In this document: positions 1-9,130 of the stretch, one piece after another
How positions within the stretch are numbered: the first letter of the stretch is position 1
How the letters are laid out: the number at the start of each line of letters is the position of its first letter
Assembly: GCF_003544915.1 (NCBI RefSeq)
Contig: NZ_CP032097.1
Coordinates: 1,364,001-1,428,000 of the forward strand
DNA from: Arcobacter ellisii
Lineage (GTDB): Bacteria; Campylobacterota; Campylobacteria; Campylobacterales; Arcobacteraceae
DNA length: 64,000 bases
Reading direction: 5' to 3'
The notes under the pieces: generated by a model
Database searches by the model: none
The model's input: only the letters and a program-made list of their open reading frames with translations
What the model was told of the DNA's origin: nothing
Program-made: the position numbers and the translations under genes

Positions 1-2
1 GT

Positions 3-1001
3 AAACCATTTATAACAGATTTAAAAAAGCTTCCACATCTTTTGATTGCTGGAACAACGGGGTCAGGTAAATCAGTTGGAATTAACTCAATGATTTTATC
101 TTTACTTTATAAAAATTCACCAGATAATTTAAGACTTGTGATGATTGACCCAAAAATGCTTGAGTTTTCAATGTATAATGATATTCCACATCTTTTAACT
201 CCTGTTATTACAAAAGCAAGTGATGCAATCAATGCTTTAGCAAATATGGTTAGTGAGATGGAAAGACGTTATACATTAATGTCAAAAACAAAAACAAAAA
301 ATATTGAAAACTATAATGAAAAAGCAAAAAATGAAGGTTATGAAACTATGCCTTATATTGTTGTTGTAATTGATGAGTTAGCAGATTTGATGATGACAAG
401 TGGAAAAGATGTTGAATACTCAATCGCAAGACTTGCCCAAATGGCAAGAGCAAGTGGAATTCACTTAATAGTTGCAACTCAAAGACCATCTGTTGATGTT
501 GTAACAGGACTTATTAAAGCAAATTTACCAAGTAGATTATCTTATAAAGTAGGGCAAAAGATAGATTCTAAAATTATTTTAGATTCAATGGGAGCTGAAT
601 CACTTCTTGGACGTGGAGATATGTTATTTACACCTCCTGGAATGTCTGGACTTGTGAGAATTCATGCACCTTGGTCAACAGAAAGCGAAATTGAAAAAGT
701 TGTAGAGTTTTTAAAAGACCAAAGAGAAGTTTCTTATGATATGAACTTTATAAAAGATAGAAATTCTGGTGTTTCTTCATCTGGTGGTGGAAATTCAAAT
801 AATTCAGATTTAGTTGAACTTGATGAATTATATGAAGATGCAAAAGAGATTGTTTTAACTGAGAAAAAGACTTCAATCTCATATATTCAAAGAAGACTTA
901 GAATTGGATATAACAGAGCAGCAACAATTGTTGAACAGTTAGAACAAACTGGAATTTTATCTGAAGTAAATGCTAAGGGAAATAGAGAAATCTTAATTTA
1001 A
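3..1001 (+). CDS. ftsK: DNA translocase FtsK, C-terminal part (5' end outside window)
   Basis: The reading frame is open from the first bases of the window, so the gene is truncated at its 5' end and 332 residues are visible. The Walker A motif GTTGSGKS lies near visible residues 17-24 and a Walker B-like VVVIDELADLMM near 121-132. The end (about 270-332) is a winged-helix gamma domain, containing SYIQRRLRIGYNRA. FtsK is a hexameric inner-membrane-anchored motor that pumps DNA toward dif during division and activates Xer recombination. This fits with the xerH gene and dif-like sites at 44-55 kb. Identity is secure; the N-terminal membrane domain is not visible. Confidence 0.95.
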   Translation, partial: KPFITDLKKLPHLLIAGTTGSGKSVGINSMILSLLYKNSPDNLRLVMIDPKMLEFSMYNDIPHLLTPVITKASDAINALANMVSEMERRYTLMSKTKTKNIENYNEKAKNEGYETMPYIVVVIDELADLMMTSGKDVEYSIARLAQMARASGIHLIVATQRPSVDVVTGLIKANLPSRLSYKVGQKIDSKIILDSMGAESLLGRGDMLFTPPGMSGLVRIHAPWSTESEIEKVVEFLKDQREVSYDMNFIKDRNSGVSSSGGGNSNNSDLVELDELYEDAKEIVLTEKKTSISYIQRRLRIGYNRAATIVEQLEQTGILSEVNAKGNREILI

Positions 1002-1007
1002 CAAATT

Positions 1008-1039
1008 GTTACTTTTTATTTACATTGATACACTATAAT
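1008..1039 (+). promoter_or_regulatory. Promoter with GTTAC-N6-TTTAC box upstream of the response regulator
   Basis: GTTAC (1008-1012) and TTTAC (1019-1023) are 11 bp apart start to start. Ten bases later comes a perfect TATAAT (1034-1039). The box replaces a normal -35 element. The same geometry recurs before flgD, flgE and the EF-hand gene. An 11-bp tandem half-site is typical of OmpR-family regulators, so autoregulation by the downstream gene is inferred. Confidence 0.6.
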
Positions 1040-1064
1040 TCAAAAGTAAATAAGGAGTAAAAAT

Positions 1065-1751
1065 TTGATTAATATTTTAATGATTGAAGATGACATTGAA
1101 CTAGCTAAAATCTTAACTGAATACCTAAACCAATATAATATAGTTGTTACAAATTATGATACTCCAGAACTTGGAATATCAGCACTCTCTTTAAAAAAAT
1201 ATGATTTAGTTATATTAGATTTATCTCTTCCAAATATTGATGGAATAGAAGTTTGTAGAATAATTAGACAAAAATATGATTTACCAATTATTATATCTTC
1301 TGCAAGGTCATATTTAGGTGATAAAATCGCTTGTTTTTCTTATGGAGCTGATGATTTTATGCCAAAACCATATGATACACAAGAATTAATACTTAGAATA
1401 AAATCTATTTTAAAAAGATGTAATCATCAAATTATTGAAAAAGAGTCTTCTTTAAATAAAAAACAAATATTTACTTTTGATGAATCTAAAATGGAAATAT
1501 ATAAAGATGGAGAACTTCTTGATTTAACAAATGCTGAGTATTTTATACTTCAATATATGATTCAAAAAAATGGTTTTGTTGTTTCAAGGCAAGAGTTACT
1601 TTCAAATGTTGATTCTATAAAATATGAAAGTTCTTATAAAAGTATTGATGTTTTAATTGGTCGAGTTAGGACAAAAATCGAAGAAAATACTAAAAAACCC
1701 AAATATATTTTGTCAATTAGAGGAGTTGGTTATAAACTGGTTAATCAATAA
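1065..1751 (+). CDS. OmpR-family response regulator
   Basis: 228 residues. The receiver domain (about 1-115) has acidic D9/D10, phospho-acceptor D52 in LVILDLSLP, S78/S79 and K101. The C-terminal winged-helix domain spans about 133-228 and ends RGVGYKL. The start is TTG at 1065, seven bases after AAGGAG; the next ATG (1080) would cut the first beta strand. The kinase gene overlaps its 3' end. It acts as a phosphorylation-controlled transcription factor. The shared promoter box in front of this gene, flgD, flgE and an EF-hand gene suggests it controls hook genes. That target set is inference; the family is certain. Confidence 0.92.
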   Translation: MINILMIEDDIELAKILTEYLNQYNIVVTNYDTPELGISALSLKKYDLVILDLSLPNIDGIEVCRIIRQKYDLPIIISSARSYLGDKIACFSYGADDFMPKPYDTQELILRIKSILKRCNHQIIEKESSLNKKQIFTFDESKMEIYKDGELLDLTNAEYFILQYMIQKNGFVVSRQELLSNVDSIKYESSYKSIDVLIGRVRTKIEENTKKPKYILSIRGVGYKLVNQ

Positions 1752-3054
1752 AAAAGATTCTATTTTTTTTCAAATTAGGCTTTTTTTTCTTTCAATTTTT
1801 TTAATTATTAATATCATCATAATAATACAATTTATAGTTGATAGCAAAACATACTCTTTATTGGAGATAAAAAGATATCTCTCAACAATTAGAATAGTTG
1901 AAGATTTGAATATGAAAAATGCCTCACTTCAAGAAATTAATGAAAAAATTGCAATTTTTGATATGAAATTATCAAATAAAAATCTACAAGATATATTAAC
2001 TTCAAATTATAAAAAATTAGAAATTGACAAAGAAGCTCCTCTTGATATATATATGCTAGAGGGAATTAAATATATTCATTTTAATCCTAAATTTCCTGAT
2101 TTAAAAAGAATGCCTCCACCACCTGAAAAACCACTATTTGAAAGATTTGAAGAACCAATTTTTTTTAAATTAAGACCTAAACCTTTTGAGGTATTATTAA
2201 TTGATGAATTGAAAGAAAAAAATTTTAAATATTTTTGGTTGTTAGTTTTAAGTGTAATTGATATTTTATTGATTTGGTTTTTTCTATTTATTAAGAAAAA
2301 GTTAAAACCACTTATTAGTTTAAGAGAAGATATGAAAAATTTATCAAAAGGTAGTTTTAAAATTTCTACCAAAACAGATGGAAAAGATGAGATTTCAGAG
2401 CTTACAAAAGAGTTCTCAAATGCATTAAAACAATTAAAAGAGTTAAGAGATTCAAGAAATCTATTCTTGCGAAATATAATGCATGAATTAAAAACACCAA
2501 TTACAAAAGGAAAATTAATAACAGATTTTTATGAAGATAGTGAAAGAAAATATATTTTAATTAGGGTTTTTCAAAGATTAGAATATTTATTAAGTGAGTT
2601 TGCAAAAATTGAAGAATTAACTTCTGGTCAAATCACTCTAAATAAAAATGAATATCATATTATTGAATTAGTTAATCAATCTTTTGATATTTTATTATTG
2701 GATGAACATTCTATTGAAATTGATGAAAAAGCTGATTTAAAAATTAATGCAGATTTTGAACTATTTTCTATTGCTTTAAAAAATTTAATTGATAATGCAA
2801 TAAGGTATAGTGTAGAAGAAGAACCAAAAATTATTATTGAAAAAAATTCAATAAAAATAATTAACAAAGGAAAAAAACTAACAAAAGATATTGAAGAATA
2901 TTATAAACCTTTTAACCATGATTACGAAACAGCAACGAGTGGTTTGGGATTAGGACTATATATTTCAAATAATATTATTAAAATTCATAATTATAAACTT
3001 GAATATAAATATATAGATGGTTGTCATCATTTTTATATAATTATTAGTAGCTAG
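1726..3054 (+). CDS. Membrane sensor histidine kinase (ArsS-like)
   Basis: Partner of the preceding regulator. The first transmembrane segment is near residues 15-35, followed by a periplasmic sensor with a proline-rich KRMPPPPEKP stretch. The second membrane segment is near 169-192, then a HAMP-like linker, the H-box MHELKTPITKG (His about 253), the N-box NLIDNA (about 354) and the G-box SGLGLGLY (about 405). The ORF is open from 1657, but most of that overlaps the regulator. TTG at 1726 is my best start and is weakly supported because its purine-rich stretch sits too close. The H-box resembles ArsS-type kinases of Campylobacterota. The signal sensed is unknown. Confidence 0.88.
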   Translation: MVINWLINKKDSIFFQIRLFFLSIFLIINIIIIIQFIVDSKTYSLLEIKRYLSTIRIVEDLNMKNASLQEINEKIAIFDMKLSNKNLQDILTSNYKKLEIDKEAPLDIYMLEGIKYIHFNPKFPDLKRMPPPPEKPLFERFEEPIFFKLRPKPFEVLLIDELKEKNFKYFWLLVLSVIDILLIWFFLFIKKKLKPLISLREDMKNLSKGSFKISTKTDGKDEISELTKEFSNALKQLKELRDSRNLFLRNIMHELKTPITKGKLITDFYEDSERKYILIRVFQRLEYLLSEFAKIEELTSGQITLNKNEYHIIELVNQSFDILLLDEHSIEIDEKADLKINADFELFSIALKNLIDNAIRYSVEEEPKIIIEKNSIKIINKGKKLTKDIEEYYKPFNHDYETATSGLGLGLYISNNIIKIHNYKLEYKYIDGCHHFYIIISS

Positions 3055-3106
3055 TTACTTTTTATTTACTCTTTAATACCCTATATTTACTCCTAAGAGT
3101 TAGAAT
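3054..3106 (+). promoter_or_regulatory. Double tandem box and promoter upstream of flgD
   Basis: Four TAC-containing half-sites lie at 3054-3058 (GTTAC), 3065-3069 (TTTAC), 3075-3079 (AATAC) and 3086-3090 (TTTAC), with spacings of 11, 10 and 11 bp. Ten bases after the last one is TAGAAT (3101-3106), a good -10. The first 16 bp of this region are identical to the box before the response regulator at 1008-1023. It reads as two adjacent dimer sites. Function is inferred from geometry. Confidence 0.6.
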
Positions 3107-3137
3107 TTTTTATTCTATACTATTAAGGAGTTATACT

Positions 3138-3890
3138 ATGTCAACTACAAGTTCCGTAACAACAAGCTCATCATTAGATGCTTATGGTAATACAGTAACT
3201 TCAGCAGTAAGTAATGATCAATTAGAAAGCTCTGATTTTATTACTTTAATGTTAACCCAATTAAAACTTCAAGACCCAACAAGTGCTGTTGACTCTTCAA
3301 CAATGCTTGATACACAACTTCAATTATCAAATTTAGAAGCAAGTACAGCAACCGTAGAAGCAATGGAAGCTTTACAATCAACTTTTGAACAATCAGCACT
3401 TTCTAGTTCAGCCTCTTTAATAGGTACTATCGTAGAAAATGGTGATACAGATGATGAAGGAAATAATAAACAATATAAAATATCTTCTGTTTCAATGAAT
3501 GATGGAGAAATCAGTTTAACAGCATATGAATTAACTGGATATTATGATGTTTATTATTTTGATGAAGTATCAAGTGGTTCTGATGTTATTGATTCAACTA
3601 ACGAAGATAGTTCAATGACTTTAACAAATAGTGATGGAAATTCCTATAGTTTTTCAACTTATAATAAAACATATGATGAATTAGCAGCTGAAATATCAGA
3701 AACTTCAGGAATGACATCAAGTGTAGTTCAAAACAGTAGTGGAAATTATCAATTAGTGGTTTCAATTAGTAATGGTTCTTCATCTTTATCTCAAAATAAT
3801 TTAGCTCTAGCATATTCAGAAGATACGGCAACAGCTTATGGAAGTGAAGCAAAAACTATTTCTTACAATAATATTACAAAAATTTACTAA
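3138..3890 (+). CDS. flgD: Flagellar hook-capping protein FlgD
   Basis: 250 residues. The N-terminal region (about 30-80) has the FlgD signature around SSDFITLMLTQLKLQDPTSA, followed by a glutamine- and serine-rich helical stretch. The remainder is a low-complexity Ser/Thr-rich beta region like the FlgD Ig-like/Tudor part. FlgD is exported through the flagellar type III apparatus and caps the growing hook while FlgE polymerises. ATG at 3138 follows AAGGAG at normal spacing. It is the first flagellar gene after the two-component system, and flgE follows with its own promoter. Confidence 0.9.
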   Translation: MSTTSSVTTSSSLDAYGNTVTSAVSNDQLESSDFITLMLTQLKLQDPTSAVDSSTMLDTQLQLSNLEASTATVEAMEALQSTFEQSALSSSASLIGTIVENGDTDDEGNNKQYKISSVSMNDGEISLTAYELTGYYDVYYFDEVSSGSDVIDSTNEDSSMTLTNSDGNSYSFSTYNKTYDELAAEISETSGMTSSVVQNSSGNYQLVVSISNGSSSLSQNNLALAYSEDTATAYGSEAKTISYNNITKIY

Positions 3891-3934
3891 CTGTTACCAA
3901 CGGTTAGTAAATTATTAAAACTATTTATTTTTTA

Positions 3935-3966
3935 GATACCCTAAATTTACCCTAAATCCTTATGAT
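3935..3966 (+). promoter_or_regulatory. Promoter with 11-bp tandem repeat upstream of flgE
   Basis: The 10-mer TACCCTAAAT occurs at 3937-3946 and again at 3948-3957, an exact 11-bp period. Read as the shared box this is GATAC (3935-3939), N6, TTTAC (3946-3950), N10, then TATGAT (3961-3966) as the -10. It matches the flgD, response-regulator and EF-hand promoters. Confidence 0.6.
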
Positions 3967-4005
3967 TAAATAAGTGGAATCACTATTAATTATAAAGGAT
4001 TAAAA

Positions 4006-5976
4006 ATGATTAGTGCATTATGGACTGGAATTGCAGGACTTTCTTCTCAGCAAACAGCTTTAGATAATGAGTCAAATAATATTGCAAACGTAAATACTGT
4101 TGGATATAAAGCATCAAGAGTCTCTTTTGCTGATTTGATGTATCAAGACAGTATAGGAAAAGGTTCATCTGTTACAAATGCAGAAAAACAATATACACAA
4201 GGAAGTTTAAATTTAACAGGTTCTTCTTATGATTTAGCACTTGATGGAGATGGTTTTTTTGTTGTATCAAATAAAAACTTTAGTGGAACATCTGAAAATT
4301 ACTATACAAGAGCTGGAAATTTCAGAATGGGAGAGAACGGAACTTTACAAGATGCATCAGGAAATCAAGTTCAAGGATGGGCAATAAGTACAATTGATGC
4401 TTCATCAGATGTTACTTCTACTAATTCTAATCTTTCTTATTTTACAGATGTTTTTAGTGAAATAGCAGGAAATCAAGTAATTCAATTTTCTAATAAAATT
4501 GAAACTTATGCTGCAAAAATGTCTGATTATACTACAAGTGCAAAAAGTGATTCAACTGAACTTTCAGGTTCAGGAATAAAGACACAATCAGCAAAAATTT
4601 CAGATATTGAAGCATTAATTACTAATTATAATAAAGCTTTAGAAAGTTATGCCAAAAATCCAGAAGAATCAAGTAGTGCTTCAATTGCGCAAACAACACT
4701 AATTGATTATCCAAATACAGGAACAAGTTTATTAGATAGTGAAAGTGACCAAATATATGTTTATGTAAATGGAAATAAAATTACACAAAATTATATAACT
4801 ACTACAGCAACAGATTCATTTAAAGATGAAATGGATGCAGCTGGAATTACAACATCTGGAGTTACAACGGATGAAGAATATAATGTACTAGCAAGTAGAG
4901 TTGCAACTTATAAATCTTTGGCTGATGAAATCTCAAAAATCACTGGATTAAAAGCTTATACAGTTGATTCATCAAATAATGCTAGTACATCAAATGTAGA
5001 TGTTTTAAATGGTGCTATAAAAATAGATTCAGTAATTCCTGGAACATCATTTATAATAGGTGATTTAGCTGAAGTTTCTGGAACAACTGAACAAGTTGGA
5101 ACAAAAACTACTCTAACAAATGCAGTTGAAGGAACTGGTGAAGCAGCAGTTAAAAGTGCGATGGAAGCTTTAAGAGATGCAGTTGCTGGAACTCAACAAG
5201 ATGTATATGATGCCTCAGATATTATCAGTGATGACAATGGAAATATTTTAAGTTTTGATGTAGGAGATACAATATCTTTTACTTTAAATGGAGTTACCCT
5301 AACAACTGATAATACTCTTACTGATTACAATAGTGCAATTCAAGACTTAATATCAAAAATAAATACAGATGCAGATTTACAAACTTTAGTTGAAGCAAAA
5401 ACAATAAATGGAATGTTAGTTATAGAAGCAAAAAATTCAGGTGAAGAGTTCTCAGGTGTAATAGAGTTTGATGATGCTGGAACTGTTTATTCAAAAGAAA
5501 GAAATCAAGATGCAAGTGGAAATAGTGGAGCAAATGCTGAATTTATGCAAATTGTATCAACTGTTGACCAAACAACATCTTTATCTTCTTTACAATTAAA
5601 TCTAAGCTCTTTAGGTTTAACTGATTCATCTTTTGGAGAATTTTCAGTTGATGATAGTGGAATTATAACTATGACTCAAGATGGAGTTGATTTTGTTATT
5701 GGACAAGTTGCAATCGCTCAATTTACAAATAATATAGGATTAGAGTCTATAGGAAATAATTTATTAGCTGCAACTAAAGAGAGTGGTAATCCAATCTATG
5801 CTGTAAACAATAATAATGGTGTATCAGTTGAAAGTGAAACTTTAGAATTAAGTACAGCAGATTTGAGTGAGAGTTTAGTTAACTTGATGGTATTTCAAAG
5901 AGCTTTTGAAGCAAATGCAAAATCTATTACCACAGCAGATGAAATACTAACAACATTAATTGGTCTTAAAAGATAG
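4006..5976 (+). CDS. flgE: Flagellar hook protein FlgE
   Basis: 656 residues. The N-terminus carries the rod/hook family signature with NNIANVNTVGYKASR (about 25-39). The C-terminal helix ends VFQRAFEANAKSITTADEIL. The long central domain (about 140-560) is Ser/Thr/Asp-rich and is the variable surface region. The length is within the broad range of the family. FlgE polymerises into the universal joint linking rod and filament. The GGATTAAAA upstream of ATG 4006 is an adequate ribosome site. flgL follows after 13 bp, so flgE-flgL-unknown-flgK-fliD looks like one operon. Confidence 0.93.
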   Translation: MISALWTGIAGLSSQQTALDNESNNIANVNTVGYKASRVSFADLMYQDSIGKGSSVTNAEKQYTQGSLNLTGSSYDLALDGDGFFVVSNKNFSGTSENYYTRAGNFRMGENGTLQDASGNQVQGWAISTIDASSDVTSTNSNLSYFTDVFSEIAGNQVIQFSNKIETYAAKMSDYTTSAKSDSTELSGSGIKTQSAKISDIEALITNYNKALESYAKNPEESSSASIAQTTLIDYPNTGTSLLDSESDQIYVYVNGNKITQNYITTTATDSFKDEMDAAGITTSGVTTDEEYNVLASRVATYKSLADEISKITGLKAYTVDSSNNASTSNVDVLNGAIKIDSVIPGTSFIIGDLAEVSGTTEQVGTKTTLTNAVEGTGEAAVKSAMEALRDAVAGTQQDVYDASDIISDDNGNILSFDVGDTISFTLNGVTLTTDNTLTDYNSAIQDLISKINTDADLQTLVEAKTINGMLVIEAKNSGEEFSGVIEFDDAGTVYSKERNQDASGNSGANAEFMQIVSTVDQTTSLSSLQLNLSSLGLTDSSFGEFSVDDSGIITMTQDGVDFVIGQVAIAQFTNNIGLESIGNNLLAATKESGNPIYAVNNNNGVSVESETLELSTADLSESLVNLMVFQRAFEANAKSITTADEILTTLIGLKR

Positions 5977-5989
5977 TTAGGAGTTTATT

Positions 5990-7123
5990 ATGGTTAGTTC
6001 AATAAATACTATTATGTATAATTTAAGTTTGTTAAATAGTAGAAATGAAAAAGTAACTTATGGATTAAGTAGTAATGAAGCTTTACAATATGGTAGTGAT
6101 GATTCTTCAAAGTATAATCAATTATTATCTATAAATAATAGTGTTAATTCTTATAGTTCAATCTTAGATAGAATTCAATCATCTACTTCATATAATACAA
6201 CAAGTGATACAGCTGTTTCGAGTATAAAAACATCTCTTGAATCAGCTCAATCTTTGATTTTAAAAGCCTCTACTGATACAACAGATAGTGATAATAAAGA
6301 AACGATTGCAAATGAATTAGAATCTATAAAAGATTATATATTCTCTCTTGCAAATAGTAGTGCAAGTAATCAATATCTTTTTTCTGGAAATAGTGTAACA
6401 ACACAACCTTTTGTAAAAGATGAAACAACTGGAAAAATCTCTTATGTAGCTACAAATGACAATAAAACAGTTAATGTTGAAACAAATACTTATAATAATC
6501 AGGGATTAAATGGTATTGAACTTTTATATTATACAAATCAAACTGCTCAAACTGGTGAAAATTTAACATTTGATGAAAATGAAATTATTCTAGATAAAGA
6601 CGGTAATCAATATAAATTATTAGACACAGATAATGATGGTGTTTATAATGGTTTATATCTAAATGGTGATAGTTCCCAAACACCTCTATCAATTACAGAT
6701 AATGGAGATGGAACTTTTACAACTACTAATACTGGAACAACACCTTTAACATCAAAACACTCTGTTTTTGATGATTTAGATGAAGTAATAAATTCTTTAA
6801 AACAACAAGATAAAAATGGTAATTCAATAACTGAAGATGAAGCTGATTCAATTTTATCAAGTTACGTTGATAAAATTGGAGATATCTACGATAATGTAAA
6901 TTTAGCCCATGCAAAACTTGGTATAAGAACTGCTTCAATTGAAAACTATGAATCAATTGTTCAAACAAAACTAACAAACTTTAGCATTTTACAAGAAACA
7001 GTTGGTGCAGCAGATTTAACTGCACTTGCTGTTGAATCTCAAGCTTTAGAAAATACATATACAGCTTTATACTCAACTATCAACAAAGTAAATAACTTGT
7101 CATTAGTTAAATATTTAAGTTAA
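5990..7123 (+). CDS. flgL: Hook-filament junction protein FlgL
   Basis: 377 residues with flagellin-like coiled ends. The N-terminus is NTIMYNLSLLNSRNEKVTYG and the region after 110 contains DYIFSLANSSASNQYLFSGN, typical of FlgL/HAP3. The C-terminal helix is YESIVQTKLTNFSILQETVG and the end ESQALENTYTALYSTINKV. The centre is an Asp/Asn-rich insert. FlgL joins FlgK to the flagellin filament. The gene sits between flgE and flgK in the hook operon, with GGAG upstream of ATG 5990. Confidence 0.88.
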   Translation: MVSSINTIMYNLSLLNSRNEKVTYGLSSNEALQYGSDDSSKYNQLLSINNSVNSYSSILDRIQSSTSYNTTSDTAVSSIKTSLESAQSLILKASTDTTDSDNKETIANELESIKDYIFSLANSSASNQYLFSGNSVTTQPFVKDETTGKISYVATNDNKTVNVETNTYNNQGLNGIELLYYTNQTAQTGENLTFDENEIILDKDGNQYKLLDTDNDGVYNGLYLNGDSSQTPLSITDNGDGTFTTTNTGTTPLTSKHSVFDDLDEVINSLKQQDKNGNSITEDEADSILSSYVDKIGDIYDNVNLAHAKLGIRTASIENYESIVQTKLTNFSILQETVGAADLTALAVESQALENTYTALYSTINKVNNLSLVKYLS

Positions 7124-7136
7124 AAAAGGATTGAAA

Positions 7137-7511
7137 ATGAAAAATAATATTATGGATATAAAAGGTCTAGAATCACAAGTAATTGAGTGTTATAGCTATT
7201 TTATGAATAATTATCAAAATACAAATTTTGATAATTTAGAATCGATGGTAATTCAATTACAAAAATCAATGAATTTATTAACTATGACAAATATTGTAAA
7301 TATTATTGATAGAGTTGTCGAAGATGGTAGATTAAGAAATGGTGAAAGAGGTTTTAGACAATTTAATGTTAGTTCAATTCAAACAACAAAAGATAATAAA
7401 ATATATTTAGTTTGTCATGAAGTTTTAGGAATAGATGCTTTAGAAAAAAAATATATTTTAGATGACACTGTAACTTTTATTGATTTTGTTGATGTAAAAA
7501 GAATCTATTAG
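7137..7511 (+). CDS. Unknown protein between flgL and flgK
   Basis: 124 residues from ATG 7137, which has AAAGGA at proper spacing; a TTG two codons earlier is less likely. I recognise no family. The N-terminal half is predicted helical (YSYFMNNYQNTNFDNLESMV), and the C-terminal half has alternating beta-like stretches (KIYLVCHEVLG). There is no signal peptide or membrane segment. It is 13 bp after flgL and 9 bp before flgK, so it is co-expressed with the junction proteins. A cytoplasmic chaperone or assembly factor for FlgK/FlgL (FlgN-like role) is possible but not shown by sequence. Confidence 0.75.
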   Translation: MKNNIMDIKGLESQVIECYSYFMNNYQNTNFDNLESMVIQLQKSMNLLTMTNIVNIIDRVVEDGRLRNGERGFRQFNVSSIQTTKDNKIYLVCHEVLGIDALEKKYILDDTVTFIDFVDVKRIY

Positions 7512-7520
7512 GAGTTTATT

Positions 7521-9119
7521 ATGATAAATTCTTTATACATCGCAAAAAGTGGTCTTAATGCCTCAAAATATTCTGTTGATGTAACTTCTAATAATATTGC
7601 AAATGAAAATACTGATGGTTATGTAAAAAGAGTTGTTAATACTTCAGAATTAAGTAGCTTAGAGGATAATATTGGAAATGGAGTCTCTTTTGATGGAGTT
7701 ACTAGAACAACAAATAGTTATTTATATGATAAATTAGTTGCTCAAAGTAGCTTAGCTTCATATTATGAACAAGAAGATTCTATATTAAGTAGTATCGAAA
7801 TAATGTTTGATGAAGCTGATGATAGTGGTTTTTCAACAACTTTGAGTAACTTTTTTAATTCAATTGAATCATTAAGAGAAGAACCTACAAACTTAATTTA
7901 TCAAAATGAATTATCAACTCAATCTCAATTATTAGTAAACAATTTACAATCATTAAACAGTGATTTAGATGATACCTTAGAGAGTTTAAATACACAATTA
8001 CAAGAGCAAGTAAATAGTGTAAATGAAATTTTAGAACAAATTGTGTATCTAAATAAACAGATGCAACAAAGGGGAGAAACAAATGATTTGCTTGATAAAA
8101 GAGATGCTTTAGAAAAAGAGTTAGCAAATTATGTAGATATAGAAATAAATAGAGATAGTGACACTTATAACTTAAAAATTTCAGGTGTGAATGTAATTTT
8201 CAATGATACAAATTTACATGAAGTTAGTATAAATGAAGAAAATATTGCACAAAAAGATATTTATTCTTCATCTTCTTTAGATGATAGTAATTTTAGTGAT
8301 GGAGATGAAATTACTATTTCTTTAAATAACACTACAACATTAACATTAAGTGCAAATCTTAGTGGAACAGATGAAAATGAGTTAAAACAACAAATCATTG
8401 ATGAAATAAGTTCAAATTCTAATTTTTCAAACTACACAGCTTATCTTGATTCAAGTAATAATCTTGTTATTAAATCAAATATTAAAGGAGAAGAGGGTTC
8501 TTTTGATATTGGTATTTCTGTAAATAGTAGTGAAATATCAAAAAGTGCAACTTCTGTTGAAGCTGAAAATAATGTCTCACTAGCTGTTTATAATAATGAA
8601 TTATCTCTTGCAAGTGGTTCTTTAAAAGCTATAACACAAGAACTTACAACTTCAACTTCAAATATATATTCATATAAAAATAGTTTAGATGAATTTGGAA
8701 GTTCATTGGTTGATTTAGTTAATTCAAGTAGTGATACACCTCTATTTACTGGTTCAAGTGTTGATACACTAAATTTTATTTCTGATAATGTAAGTTCTTT
8801 ATCAAGTGATGATTTAGAAAATTTATCACAAATACAATGGTCAACAAATTTAACTATTGGTTCAACTTCAAATACCTCATTTAGTGAGTTTTATCAAAAT
8901 TTATTAGTTACAGTCTCTTCAAATGTTGAGAATAATAGTTTTAAACTTGACTCTCAAAATGCAATAGTAAATTCTTTAGAAACAACATATAACAATCTTA
9001 CAAAAGTAGATTCAGATGAGGAAATGATAAATCTTCTTCAATTTCAAGCAGCATATGAAGCAAATGCAAAGATAATAACTGCAGTTGATGAAATGCTTCA
9101 AACGCTTTTAGCAATGTAA
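7521..9119 (+). CDS. flgK: Hook-filament junction protein FlgK
   Basis: 532 residues. The N-terminal signature includes YSVDVTSNNIANENTDGYVK (about 17-36) and a FlgK-type helix around SGFSTTLSNFFNSIESLREE. The C-terminus NLLQFQAAYEANAKIITAVD matches the family's final helix. The middle is an Asn/Ser-rich variable domain. FlgK caps the hook and is the base for FlgL. GGAG precedes ATG 7521. The gene is in the hook operon between the unknown gene and fliD. Confidence 0.92.
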   Translation: MINSLYIAKSGLNASKYSVDVTSNNIANENTDGYVKRVVNTSELSSLEDNIGNGVSFDGVTRTTNSYLYDKLVAQSSLASYYEQEDSILSSIEIMFDEADDSGFSTTLSNFFNSIESLREEPTNLIYQNELSTQSQLLVNNLQSLNSDLDDTLESLNTQLQEQVNSVNEILEQIVYLNKQMQQRGETNDLLDKRDALEKELANYVDIEINRDSDTYNLKISGVNVIFNDTNLHEVSINEENIAQKDIYSSSSLDDSNFSDGDEITISLNNTTTLTLSANLSGTDENELKQQIIDEISSNSNFSNYTAYLDSSNNLVIKSNIKGEEGSFDIGISVNSSEISKSATSVEAENNVSLAVYNNELSLASGSLKAITQELTTSTSNIYSYKNSLDEFGSSLVDLVNSSSDTPLFTGSSVDTLNFISDNVSSLSSDDLENLSQIQWSTNLTIGSTSNTSFSEFYQNLLVTVSSNVENNSFKLDSQNAIVNSLETTYNNLTKVDSDEEMINLLQFQAAYEANAKIITAVDEMLQTLLAM

Positions 9120-9130
9120 AAGGATATAAA

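Noticed and set aside
1657-1725. Longer N-terminus for the sensor kinase
   Set aside because: These codons lie entirely inside the response regulator's conserved C-terminal helix and wing; overlap this long is unlikely.
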